Origin: Carnobacterium_B sp045617425
GTDB taxonomy: Bacteria; Bacillota; Bacilli; Lactobacillales; Carnobacteriaceae
Length of the DNA stretch: 64,000 nt
Direction: 5' to 3'
Assembly: GCF_045617425.1 (NCBI RefSeq)
Contig: NZ_JAZLIO010000009.1
Location: 310,001-374,000, forward strand
Shown here: in pieces, positions 34,211 to 42,656 of the stretch
Position numbering within the stretch: the first letter of the stretch is position 1
How the letters are laid out: every line of letters starts with the position of its first letter
Made by a program: the position numbers and the translations under genes
The notes under the pieces: generated by a model
What the model was told of the DNA's origin: nothing
Seen by the model: the letters and a program-made list of their open reading frames with translations, nothing else
Databases searched by the model: none

Positions 34211-37028
34211 AAGCTTTAATTGTTTCATCTACTTCGTTTTCTTCATTCTTTTGGCTCTTTTTTTGTAAGATATGCATCGTTACAATCAATAAACCATTGA
34301 AAAACAGTATGATTCCAATCATCACAAAGTTAGCATGCCAATAAATATCATTTCCTAGACCATTACTGATGGCTTGCCTAAACCCATAAACAGAGTATGT
34401 CATTGGCAACAGTAAATGAATAGCTTGGAAGAACCCGTTCGTTAATGGAATAGGGAACGTTCCACCAGAGCCGCCTAATTGCACGACGAGTAAAACCATT
34501 GCTAAAAAGCGCCCAACGTTATCTAGTGCCACCACTAAAGTCAACACAATAGACATAAAGGCTAAAGAAGTTAGTACGGCTAATAAAAAGAATTTCCCTA
34601 TAAATAAAACATTTAATCCGATCATTAATAAGATGCCACATTCAAATACAGCCATCAAGGTTGCTACAAGTATAGCTACAGAAACTTTGCTAAGCCACCA
34701 CTCAAAACCGGATTTCCCTTCAAGTGACCTCTTACGAACAGGATATATTGTAGTAAAGACAACTGCTCCAATATACAGTGCCATTGACATAATATAGGGT
34801 GCTAATGCTGCACCATAGTTTGGTACTTCACTATATTTTTCTTGGTTTAATTCGATTGGATCTGCAAACATATCCATTGTTTTATCCGTTGCATCTACTT
34901 CATTAACTTTTGTGGAACCTTCCAATAAACTAGTTGATAATTGACTAGTTCCATCTTTTAGCGAGTTGATTCCATTGCCTAATGTTTGGGATCCGCTGCT
35001 CAGTGCTTTTGAACCTTCTCTAAGCTGTGCCGAACCATCTGCTAAGCTTGTTGCACCATTAGTTAAACTAGCCGAATTTTCGTTCAAAAGAGATGTTCCT
35101 TGGGCTAATTGATTTGATCCACTACTCAACTGATCAATTCCTGCAATAAGGTTTGGCAATTGGGATGTTAATTGTCCTATACCACTGTTTAATTTTTCAG
35201 AACCTGTGTTTAATGCTGTTGAATTTGCATTTAGTTCATCTGCTCCAGCCTGTAAGGAGTTTACTCCATTTGTATAGTTTGTTACTCCGTCAACTAGACC
35301 CTTATCTCCTGATAAACCACTCTGAATAGCTGATAATCCTTGATTCAATTCAGTCATCCCTTGAATGATTCCTTTATTCGAATTGGTCCCTTGACGTTCC
35401 AATGCTGATTGAATACCTGTTAAACCTGTGATCAACTCATTCATTGCTTGATTGGTTGCTGGTAATAGTTGATTTGAACTTTGAGCTAATGTATCTACTT
35501 GCGTTTTTAGTTCAGTTAATTGATCCGTAAGCCCACTAACAGCAGCTAATTCTGTCTGCAAATCGGTTAACGAAGTGCCCATTTCATTTGCAGCTGCTGC
35601 TGTATTATTTACATCTTCATTTGCAATACCTAGCTGATTTTTAAGAGTTGCTAATTCTGTATTTTTTTGTTCAGTTGATGTTTCTACTGCATTTAGCAAT
35701 TCATTTTTTTGTTCAGTAGTTAGACTATCAAAAGTAGTTGCATCAAGTAATGCAATAGCAGCTTCATTGTCTGCTTGAATCGTTTTTTCAAGTGCATCAA
35801 CTTCAGCCGTTACCCCAGATAAATCCTCTCCCGTTTTTCCAATATCTTGAGCAACTTCATTTAAGCTTACGCCAGATTGTTGTAAATTCGTTTGAATTCC
35901 ACTAAAGTCATTACCATCCGCTTGTCCATTAAGAACGGCATCTAACTTTTGAATTCCTATGTTCATTGAAGACAAGTTTTCCATTAAAAATTGTAGTTGT
36001 TCAGTATTCTCCTTTGATAAACTTTTATCTAATTCTGAAGAAAGTTGATTCAAACCAGTTAACAATTGATCGCTGCCCGATTTAACTTGATCAACACCAT
36101 TACTGACTTCAATTGTGCCTGCTTGTAAGTCCGAAGAATTTTCATTCAAAACTTTTGTTCCATCAGCAAGTTGTGAAACACCAGCAGTATAAGTTTTCAG
36201 TCCGTTTGTAAGTTCTGTTGAACCATTTTCTAAAAGAGATCCCCCATTTTCTAATGGTTTTACTTTTGAAGAAAGTTGATTAATTCCATTGTTCAGTTGG
36301 TCTGCTCCATTATTTACTTGGGCCACTCCAGCTGTGTATTCTTTTAGTCCAACAGCCAGCGTTTGGGTTCCTTCTTCAAATGTTAATGTACTTGAAGATA
36401 ACTTTTCTAGATTTTTTGTTAGTTCTTGGCTTCCATCAGCTAATTTCCCAGTTCCCTCATCAATTTCTCCAGCTCCATCAGCTGCTTCTGAAAAACCTGT
36501 TCCAATTGTGCCTAATTGTTCAAAAATTGCTTCGGTATAAGCTTTTGTTACATTAGTGGATACTTCTGCTTTAACATCTTTTGCAGCAGATTTACTAATA
36601 ACTTCTCCAATATAATTTAATGAGCCATTTGTTTCATAATCAATTGTCATTTTTTCTGGATTCGTCTCCATCAATGTAGCAGCATCTGTTGAAAAATCAC
36701 TTGGTAATGTCATTACCATATAATACTCGCGATTTTCTAAGCCTTTTTGCGCTTCTTCTTGAGACACAAAATGCCAATCTAATGCATCATTCTTTTTGAG
36801 TTTATCAACAACATCTGATCCGATATCAAGCTGATTTCCTTGATAATCAACAGAGTGGTCTAAATTAACCACAGCCACAGATAATTTATCTGTATTTCCA
36901 TATGGATCCCAGTTAGATTTCAAAAAGAATCCAGCATACATGATAGGTATAAATAACATAACCATACAAGAAATCAGCAACATTTTATTAGAGACTAATT
37001 TCTTCCATTCCGTTTTTAACATATCCAT
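34209..37028 (-). CDS. yhgE: YhgE/Pip-family large membrane protein
   Basis: A 939-residue protein with one N-terminal membrane helix (about 13-33), an extracellular region of some 650 residues and about five C-terminal helices resembling an ABC-2-type exporter domain. The extracellular part contains two tracts of LxxGxxxLxxG repeats flanking a coiled-coil rich in acidic residues, as in the YhgE/Pip family; lactococcal Pip is a phage receptor. It lies 33 nt behind an Rrf2-type regulator gene on the same strand, in an apparent operon. Confidence 0.88.
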   Translation of the reverse strand: MDMLKTEWKKLVSNKMLLISCMVMLFIPIMYAGFFLKSNWDPYGNTDKLSVAVVNLDHSVDYQGNQLDIGSDVVDKLKKNDALDWHFVSQEEAQKGLENREYYMVMTLPSDFSTDAATLMETNPEKMTIDYETNGSLNYIGEVISKSAAKDVKAEVSTNVTKAYTEAIFEQLGTIGTGFSEAADGAGEIDEGTGKLADGSQELTKNLEKLSSSTLTFEEGTQTLAVGLKEYTAGVAQVNNGADQLNNGINQLSSKVKPLENGGSLLENGSTELTNGLKTYTAGVSQLADGTKVLNENSSDLQAGTIEVSNGVDQVKSGSDQLLTGLNQLSSELDKSLSKENTEQLQFLMENLSSMNIGIQKLDAVLNGQADGNDFSGIQTNLQQSGVSLNEVAQDIGKTGEDLSGVTAEVDALEKTIQADNEAAIALLDATTFDSLTTEQKNELLNAVETSTEQKNTELATLKNQLGIANEDVNNTAAAANEMGTSLTDLQTELAAVSGLTDQLTELKTQVDTLAQSSNQLLPATNQAMNELITGLTGIQSALERQGTNSNKGIIQGMTELNQGLSAIQSGLSGDKGLVDGVTNYTNGVNSLQAGADELNANSTALNTGSEKLNSGIGQLTSQLPNLIAGIDQLSSGSNQLAQGTSLLNENSASLTNGATSLADGSAQLREGSKALSSGSQTLGNGINSLKDGTSQLSTSLLEGSTKVNEVDATDKTMDMFADPIELNQEKYSEVPNYGAALAPYIMSMALYIGAVVFTTIYPVRKRSLEGKSGFEWWLSKVSVAILVATLMAVFECGILLMIGLNVLFIGKFFLLAVLTSLAFMSIVLTLVVALDNVGRFLAMVLLVVQLGGSGGTFPIPLTNGFFQAIHLLLPMTYSVYGFRQAISNGLGNDIYWHANFVMIGIILFFNGLLIVTMHILQKKSQKNEENEVDETIKA

Positions 37029-37061
37029 TTTACTTGTACATCCCTTTCAATAAAACGACTT

Positions 37062-37532
37062 TTATTTTTTATTCCAATCAATACCAGGCATTTCATTTTT
37101 TCCTATTGATGACCAAATAAGTTGATCTAACGTCTGACGTTTTAGAAAATTTGTGTATTGTTTATCTGCCTCTTCAAAAGTCGTTACTAAGGTTTTTTCT
37201 CCATTACTAGCTGGTTCGCCTATATCTGAGAAAACCTGATTAATCATTCCTGAGTTTGGGTAGGTAACAATCTTACCTTCTAATGCTTCAACAATTTCCA
37301 GTAAGTTTATTTTTTCAGGTTTTTTAGCTAATATAAAACCACCATTGCTTCCAGGAATTGATGTTGCTAATCCGCTAACAACTAACTTTCGGATAATTTT
37401 TCTGATATAAGAATGAGATGTTCCTTTTAAACGACTATTTAATACATGTGAAGTGATTGGAATATAATTATCTTGAGTAGAAAGCATAGCTAATATACAG
37501 ATTGCTTGTTCCAAACCCTTTGTTAACTTCAT
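37062..37532 (-). CDS. Rrf2-family transcriptional regulator
   Basis: A 156-residue protein with a winged-helix N-terminal domain (LTKGLEQAICILAML, SHSYIRKIIRKLVVSGLATSIPGSNGGFILAK). The usual Fe-S cysteine cluster of IscR/NsrR is missing: the only cysteine is at residue 12. It is thus a cluster-free Rrf2 protein of the YwnA kind. It is the first gene of a pair with yhgE and has a clear palindrome in its promoter, suggesting autoregulation. Confidence 0.88.
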   Translation of the reverse strand: MKLTKGLEQAICILAMLSTQDNYIPITSHVLNSRLKGTSHSYIRKIIRKLVVSGLATSIPGSNGGFILAKKPEKINLLEIVEALEGKIVTYPNSGMINQVFSDIGEPASNGEKTLVTTFEEADKQYTNFLKRQTLDQLIWSSIGKNEMPGIDWNKK

Positions 37533-37566
37533 TGTTTCCCTTCTTTCTATTCCATAAAATTTAATT

Positions 37567-37621
37567 GTGGACTTTAAATGTCCACGACGAATAATATACC
37601 TCTTTCCTTATAAAATTACAA
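37567..37621 (-). promoter_or_regulatory. Promoter and palindromic operator of the Rrf2-yhgE operon
   Basis: On the minus strand TTGTAA (37616-37621), a 17-nt spacer and TATATT (37593-37598) make a promoter. Just downstream of the expected start lies GTGGAC-N7-GTCCAC (37567-37585), a 19-bp palindrome. Its position at the transcript start suits a repressor, and the adjacent Rrf2 gene is the obvious candidate for binding. Confidence 0.7.
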
Positions 37622-37732
37622 CTATTTTATTCTTAAATTTTTTTTATCACATAAAGACAAAATGAGTTTTGCTAGACAAGTTTAATGGTTCAAGTTATCC
37701 TAAATATAAAGAACTAAAGGAGTTGATCTGAC

Positions 37733-38077
37733 ATGTTTTTGGACATAACCGAGCTCGCTCAACAAAAAATTAAACAGATCTGCTCTCATCATACAGGGCA
37801 CTTGGTATTTTATTATGAATCTAGAATCGGCTGTACTTGTGGAAATAATGGTATTTTCTTATTAAAAATCACTCAGCAAAACGATTCCGAGTTAGATGCA
37901 ACTTTAGATTCTTCTTTAGGTAAATTGCCTATTCAAGGATGGAGCCTTCCTTTTTTAGATGACCAAATGAAACTAGATTACAATGAATCAAAACATGCTC
38001 TTATTCTACGCAGTGATAGTGGCCTGATAAATGATAATGTATTGATTCTTAATGATGCTAATCAGTCTATTTCTTAA
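37733..38077 (+). CDS. YqkB/IscA-fold (Fe-S biosynthesis domain) protein, first of a tandem pair
   Basis: A 114-residue protein with the HesB/IscA-like fold of B. subtilis YqkB. It starts MFLDITELAQQKIKQI, has IGCTCGNNGIFLL in the centre and LKLDYN-type and LILRSDSGLINDNV strands at the end. The C-terminal CxC of true IscA/SufA carriers is absent; only the two cysteines of GCTCG remain. An AAAGGAG precedes the ATG. It is followed by a paralogue 94 nt downstream. Confidence 0.75.
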   Translation: MFLDITELAQQKIKQICSHHTGHLVFYYESRIGCTCGNNGIFLLKITQQNDSELDATLDSSLGKLPIQGWSLPFLDDQMKLDYNESKHALILRSDSGLINDNVLILNDANQSIS

Positions 38078-38171
38078 GTTCTTTAAACAGAATAATGGAC
38101 ATTTTTCTGTATTTCCGTTACAATTCATTTACTTACTAAATAATAGTAGATTAGTTAAATGGAGGTATTTT

Positions 38172-38519
38172 ATGTTTTTAACAGTAACTGAACCTGCAAT
38201 AGAACGGATCAAAACCATCCAAGCACAACATCCTGGAAAATTAGCTTTATATTATAATCGTATCACTGGCGGATATGCGTGTGGAATTGTAGGCACTTTT
38301 TCACTAAAATTGTTTACCAGTCCTAGTGAAGAGTTGAATGATACCATTGATTCCACAATCGGAAAAATAGCAGTTCAGAAGGAACGCTTAAATGACTTGT
38401 CAGAAAATGTTGTATTGGATTACAAAAAAACGATGAATAGTTTGATTTTAAGAAGTGACGCTGGGTTAATAAATGATGACGTTACGGTTCTCGATAATGA
38501 TAATAACAAATTATTTTAA
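38172..38519 (+). CDS. YqkB/IscA-fold protein, second of a tandem pair
   Basis: A 115-residue paralogue of the preceding gene product (VTEPAIERIKTIQAQHPGKLALYYN, then LILRSDAGLINDDVTVLDNDN). Only one cysteine (YACGIVG) remains in the central loop, and no C-terminal CxC is present, so Fe-S transfer is doubtful. The frame is open from 38052, but GGAGG at 38161-38165 places the start at 38172. A strong terminator follows. Confidence 0.72.
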   Translation: MFLTVTEPAIERIKTIQAQHPGKLALYYNRITGGYACGIVGTFSLKLFTSPSEELNDTIDSTIGKIAVQKERLNDLSENVVLDYKKTMNSLILRSDAGLINDDVTVLDNDNNKLF

Positions 38520-38537
38520 TCGTTCATTCTATTAGGT

Positions 38538-38586
38538 AAAAAAACGCTGAGACTATGGAATCAATCCATAGTCTCATCGTTTTTTA
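38538..38586. terminator. Bidirectional intrinsic terminator
   Basis: TGAGACTATGGA pairs with TCCATAGTCTCA around ATCAA, extended by ACG/CGT, with flanking A and T runs. It ends the tandem pair and, on the other strand, uvrC. Confidence 0.92.
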
Positions 38587-38590
38587 TTTT

Positions 38591-40363
38591 TTATTCCAGT
38601 CCTTCTTTGATTCTTACAGCTGTTTTTAGTGGGATTCCGAGGCCATTTATTTCTTCTACACTGGCTTCTTTTACATTTTTAACTGATTTGAAATGTTTTA
38701 GTACTTTTGTACGTGTTTTGGGTCCAACACCTTCGATACGATCCAATTTAGAAGATAAACTATTCTTTCCGCGTAATTGGCGATGGAAGGTGATTGCAAA
38801 ACGGTGGACCTCATCTTGAATCCGTTGTACAAGATAAAATGCTTGACTCGTTGGTTTAAGCGTCACTTTTTGAAGATCCTCTCCAAAAATAAGCGAAGAG
38901 GTTCTATGTTTATCATCTTTCACCATACCTGCTACTGGAATGGATAACCCAAGTTCATTTTCCAGGATATTAATCGCTCCATTAACTTGAATTTTACCAC
39001 CATCCATTAAAATTAAATCGGGCAATGGTTTGCCTTCTTTTAAAAGCCGTCCATAACGTCTACGAATAACTTCTTCAGTTGTTGCTAATTCATTACTACC
39101 AGAAACACTTTTTATTTTGTATTTTCGATAGTTACTTTTATCAGGCTTTCCATCTAAAAAGGAAACCATAGCTGAAACTGGGTTTGTTCCTTGAATGTTA
39201 GAGTGATCAAAAGCTTCAATACGGCTGGCTAAAGGTAAACTTAATGCTTCTGACAGTTCTTTGATCGCCCCGATTGTTTTGCGGTCATCCATTTCAATCA
39301 GTTGAAATTTTTCATTTAACGATATTTCACTATTTTTTGTCGCTAGATCCAACATATCCTTTTTACGTCCTTGGATTGGAACTTTTACTGGAATTTCCAA
39401 TACTTCCGATAAAGTTTTTGTATCTACACCATTTGGCACCAATACTTCTCTAGGAAGCAGATGATTGTCTTCCTGATAAAACTGGACAATATAAGAGGCT
39501 AATTCTTCTTGTGGTGTATCGTAGCAAGGAAATATAGTCGCTTCTCGTTTAATCAACGTAGCTTGTCGAATAAAGAACACTTGAATGGAGATCCAGCCTT
39601 TATTCATGTAATAGCTGAAAACATCTCTAGTCGTAAAATCATTTGTAATAATATTTTGTCTTTCTACAGTTGTTTCGATGTATTGAATTTGATTGCGGTA
39701 TTCAGCTGCTCGTTCAAAAGCCAGTTCCTCAGCTGCTTGCACCATTTTACTTTTCAATGTTTTTTTAATTTCTTTTACATCGCCGTTCAAGAACCGTCTA
39801 ATTTTGTCGATTTGAGCATCATACTCTTCTTTTGGAATCTCATGATCACAAGGACCAATACATTGCCCAAGGTGATAGTACAAACAAGCTCTCTTTTGAT
39901 ATCCATTGCATTTTCTCAATGGATAAACTTTTTGGATAAACTGTTGAGTCTCACTCGCTGCATATACGTTTGGATAAGGACCGAAATAATGACCTCCATC
40001 TCTCTTTACTTCAGATGTAATAACGAGTTGCGGGTCTTTTTCATTTGTAATTTTTAAATATGGGTAACTTGTTCCTTGCTTTAATTTAATATTGTATTTT
40101 GGCAGGTGTTTTTTTATTAAAGTAATTTCAAGCAGTAAACATTCTTTATCGGTTGAAGTGATAATGGTTTCAAAATCAACAATTTCTTCAACCAATAGTT
40201 GGGTTTTTCCTTCATGTGTTCCTCTAAAATAAGACCGGACTCTTTTTTTTAAATTTTTAGCTTTTCCGATATAAATGATTTCTTTTTCTTTATTTTTCAT
40301 CAAGTAGCATCCTGGTAAGTCAGGAAGCAACAAAAGTTTATTATTAATATGTGTACTGACCAT
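38591..40363 (-). CDS. uvrC: UvrABC excinuclease subunit C
   Basis: A 590-residue nuclease that cuts on both sides of UvrB-marked DNA lesions. It contains a GIY-YIG nuclease (LPGCYLMKNKEKEIIYIGKAKNLKKRVRSYF), the Cys-rich linker KRACLYYHLGQCIGPC, a UVR helix pair, the RNase H-like C-terminal nuclease (IEAFDHSNIQGT, LILMDGGKIQVN) and a tandem helix-hairpin-helix. The frame extends to 40390, but the ATG at 40363 matches other UvrC starts and has AAGGGG upstream. Confidence 0.95.
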   Translation of the reverse strand: MVSTHINNKLLLLPDLPGCYLMKNKEKEIIYIGKAKNLKKRVRSYFRGTHEGKTQLLVEEIVDFETIITSTDKECLLLEITLIKKHLPKYNIKLKQGTSYPYLKITNEKDPQLVITSEVKRDGGHYFGPYPNVYAASETQQFIQKVYPLRKCNGYQKRACLYYHLGQCIGPCDHEIPKEEYDAQIDKIRRFLNGDVKEIKKTLKSKMVQAAEELAFERAAEYRNQIQYIETTVERQNIITNDFTTRDVFSYYMNKGWISIQVFFIRQATLIKREATIFPCYDTPQEELASYIVQFYQEDNHLLPREVLVPNGVDTKTLSEVLEIPVKVPIQGRKKDMLDLATKNSEISLNEKFQLIEMDDRKTIGAIKELSEALSLPLASRIEAFDHSNIQGTNPVSAMVSFLDGKPDKSNYRKYKIKSVSGSNELATTEEVIRRRYGRLLKEGKPLPDLILMDGGKIQVNGAINILENELGLSIPVAGMVKDDKHRTSSLIFGEDLQKVTLKPTSQAFYLVQRIQDEVHRFAITFHRQLRGKNSLSSKLDRIEGVGPKTRTKVLKHFKSVKNVKEASVEEINGLGIPLKTAVRIKEGLE

Positions 40364-40443
40364 ATTTATGATTCCCCTTATATTCTTCATTACTTTTTTA
40401 ACGTCATTCTGTAATTCTTATTCACTAGTTTACCATTAAACAG

Positions 40444-40478
40444 TAAAACAACGACAGAATTAATACTCTGTCGTTGTT
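40444..40478. terminator. Intrinsic terminator after the 89-residue unknown gene
   Basis: AACAACGACAGA pairs with TCTGTCGTTGTT around eight nt. On the minus strand it is followed by TTTTACTGTTTAATGG, a tail also found after the pot terminator at 9106. Confidence 0.8.
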
Positions 40479-40487
40479 CTTGTCTTA

Positions 40488-40757
40488 TTATTTTTTAGTA
40501 GAACTAAATAAAAACCAGTTATTAAATGCACTATAATCTGAGTAACCTACTACAATATCTTGGTATACATATTTCTTTCCAAGTTTATGTTCACCTGATT
40601 TATATTTCTCTTCAATATCTTGTGCCATTGCTTGATACAACTTTTCTATTTGTTCTCCGTCAAGTTGTCCATATTTGTTTTCCCATAGTTCTAAGAAAGC
40701 TTCTTCATCACTATCTAAATAAAAATCAATCTCTACTTGCTCCGCCACTTGAATCAC
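40488..40757 (-). CDS. Unrecognised 89-residue acidic protein
   Basis: A small protein rich in Glu, Asp, Tyr and Lys with no signal peptide or membrane helix. Notable segments are the acidic LDSDEEAFLELWENKYGQ, a helix LYQAMAQDIEEKYKSGEHKLGKK and a hydrophobic tyrosine-rich end. It lies 16 nt downstream of the secreted 3D-domain protein on the same strand and before a good terminator, so the two are likely one operon. No family comes to mind. Confidence 0.7.
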   Translation of the reverse strand: MIQVAEQVEIDFYLDSDEEAFLELWENKYGQLDGEQIEKLYQAMAQDIEEKYKSGEHKLGKKYVYQDIVVGYSDYSAFNNWFLFSSTKK

Positions 40758-40773
40758 CTTTTCTAAGAAACTC

Positions 40774-41946
40774 TTAATTTAAAATATTAATCGTAATTGT
40801 TTTTCTACCAAAATTATTGGCTTGTTGAACACTTGGGAAATGAATATCAATTTTATTTCCTTTTATTGCTCCACCGGTATCGCCGGCAATAAATACCCCA
40901 TATCCTGGTATTTCAACCATAGAACCTAATGGTATGACTTTTGGATCTACTGCTATAACCATTGGATTGCTTTCTAAATTGATTCCTGTTGCAGTATGAG
41001 TACTTAAATTAGCTTGTTTTGTTGAATAGCCCGTTGCAGAAACAACAATCGATTTTCCTTTTGAAGACGTTTCTGTACTTTCAGCAGGCTTAGTTGTTGC
41101 AGTTTTTTTAGTTTCAACAGTAGATTCTGTTTCTTTGATTTCCGTTTGACTATTTGATGGTTCAGCTGCAGTTGTTGTCACAGTCGCTGATTCTGTTTTT
41201 GTTGCAAGAGTTGCCTCAGCTTCAGCAGCTGCTTTATCTGCTGCCGCTTGTTCTTCTTTTGCCTTAGTCTCTTCTGATGCTTTTTCCTCTGCTGCGGCAA
41301 TTTTTGATTCTTCTAATTCACGTTGTTCATCTAACTCATTTAAAATCGTTTGATTTTCGTCCATTGTTTTTTGAAGAGTAGCAACTTGTGTATCTAATTC
41401 CTCTTTTTGTTCTTTAGCTTCTACTGTTTGATTTTCCAATAAAGCTAAATCACTTTCTAATTCATTTTTTAAGTCTGCTAACTCTTGCTTTTCATCTTCA
41501 GCAACTTCCAATTGATCGTTTCCTGCTGATTGTAGAGTAACTAAAACATAAGCACGATTAAATAAGTCTGTAACACTTTCAGATTCAAATAATGACACTA
41601 CTACGTTTTGATTTACTTCTGTTGTTTGCATCGATAAGATTCGTTCTTTTGCTTGATCCAATCGTTCTTTAACAACCTCTTCTTGTTCTGAAACTGTTGC
41701 ACTTGTTGCTTGAACGGTCTCTTTTAAAACTTCAATTTGAGTAGTTAATTCTTCTAGCTCACTATTTTTTTCATTTACCTTAGTTAATGCTTTATTAATT
41801 TGACTATCAATTTCTGCCATCTCTTTTTCTTTTGTGTTCTGTTGCGATTCAATTTCATCTAATGTCGCTGCAAAACCAACGGTCGGAATGACATTAACCA
41901 ATAATAAAGCCAACATAAGGCTAGAAACTAGTTTTTTTATTCTCAC
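40774..41946 (-). CDS. Secreted coiled-coil / 3D-domain cell-wall protein
   Basis: A 390-residue exported protein: signal peptide (1-27, ending VGFAA), a long coiled-coil (about 30-245) similar in style to CwlO/PcsB, a Thr/Ser/Glu-rich linker, and a C-terminal 3D (Asp-Asp-Asp) domain (VSATGYST, GINLESNPMVIAVDPKVIPLGS, GDTGGAIKGNKIDIHF) related to MltA-type lytic transglycosylases. The ORF reaches 42000, but a GTG at 41946 gives a proper signal peptide. The context supports a role in peptidoglycan remodelling. Confidence 0.85.
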   Translation of the reverse strand: MRIKKLVSSLMLALLLVNVIPTVGFAATLDEIESQQNTKEKEMAEIDSQINKALTKVNEKNSELEELTTQIEVLKETVQATSATVSEQEEVVKERLDQAKERILSMQTTEVNQNVVVSLFESESVTDLFNRAYVLVTLQSAGNDQLEVAEDEKQELADLKNELESDLALLENQTVEAKEQKEELDTQVATLQKTMDENQTILNELDEQRELEESKIAAAEEKASEETKAKEEQAAADKAAAEAEATLATKTESATVTTTAAEPSNSQTEIKETESTVETKKTATTKPAESTETSSKGKSIVVSATGYSTKQANLSTHTATGINLESNPMVIAVDPKVIPLGSMVEIPGYGVFIAGDTGGAIKGNKIDIHFPSVQQANNFGRKTITINILN

Positions 41947-42096
41947 AAATTGACAACACCCTTCTCTTCTACTTTTAATCCCTTCAATGATTATAACCAA
42001 TAAAACGACTTGTTATATTTCTTTACGATTACTTTTTGTTACAAAATCTTTTTTTGGTGTGCTAAAATTGTAATAATCGTATTAGGAGGATGAAAA

Positions 42097-42576
42097 ATGT
42101 TTAAAAAAATCTATTTTGCTAGTCCACTTTTCTCTGAAATGGAAAAAAGTTACAATGAAAAGCTTGTCCTTAGTATTAGAGAAACTTATTCAGACATAGA
42201 GGTCTATGTTCCTCAAGAACAAGGTGAAATAAATGATAAAAATACTTATGCTGATTCAATCGCTATTGCTAAATATGATACTGAGGCACTGCTAGCTAGC
42301 CAATTAATGGTAGCTGTCTTAGACGGTTCCACAATCGATGTCGGAGTTGCTACAGAAATTGGCGTTGCTTATCAAGCCGGAATTCCAATTATTGGTCTCT
42401 ATACTGACGCTCGTCAACAAGGTGCTAAAAATCCTCAAAAATTAGCCGCTTTACAAGAAGTTGCAGAATCTCAATTTTCTTATGTCAATCTTTACACGGT
42501 TGGACTTATAAAAATGAATGGAGCTATTTATAGCACTTCAGAAGATTTTATTACCGCAATCAATGATTATTTGTAA
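42097..42576 (+). CDS. Nucleoside 2-deoxyribosyltransferase
   Basis: A 159-residue enzyme that moves deoxyribose between bases. It begins KKIYFASPLFSEME, has the acidic YADSIAIAKYDTEALLASQLMVAVLDGSTIDVGVATEIGVAY region with catalytic Glu/Asp, and ends with a typical loop. Such enzymes serve nucleoside salvage in lactobacilli. It stands alone with AGGAGG before its ATG and a perfect 40-nt palindromic terminator after it. Confidence 0.9.
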   Translation: MFKKIYFASPLFSEMEKSYNEKLVLSIRETYSDIEVYVPQEQGEINDKNTYADSIAIAKYDTEALLASQLMVAVLDGSTIDVGVATEIGVAYQAGIPIIGLYTDARQQGAKNPQKLAALQEVAESQFSYVNLYTVGLIKMNGAIYSTSEDFITAINDYL

Positions 42577-42587
42577 TTTTTCGTAAC

Positions 42588-42627
42588 AAAAGAGCAATGG
42601 AAACCAGCTGGTTTCCATTGCTCTTTT
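42588..42627. terminator. Bidirectional terminator, perfect 40-nt palindrome
   Basis: AAAAGAGCAATGGAAACCAG is followed at once by its exact reverse complement. It has A4 and T4 at the ends. It serves the deoxyribosyltransferase and the convergent brnQ. Confidence 0.9.
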
Positions 42628-42656
42628 ATGTGCTTTTATTTAACTATCTTTTATAT

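Noticed and set aside
34960..36500. Repetitive AAC/TGG-like pattern that might suggest a CRISPR or satellite array
   Set aside because: It is the coding sequence for LxxG heptad-like repeats in the YhgE protein; spacing is irregular and the reading frame is intact.
39509..40057. A 182-codon open frame on the plus strand
   Set aside because: It lies wholly antisense to the conserved GIY-YIG and linker part of uvrC, with no ribosome binding site and a low-complexity product rich in Phe, Ser and Leu.
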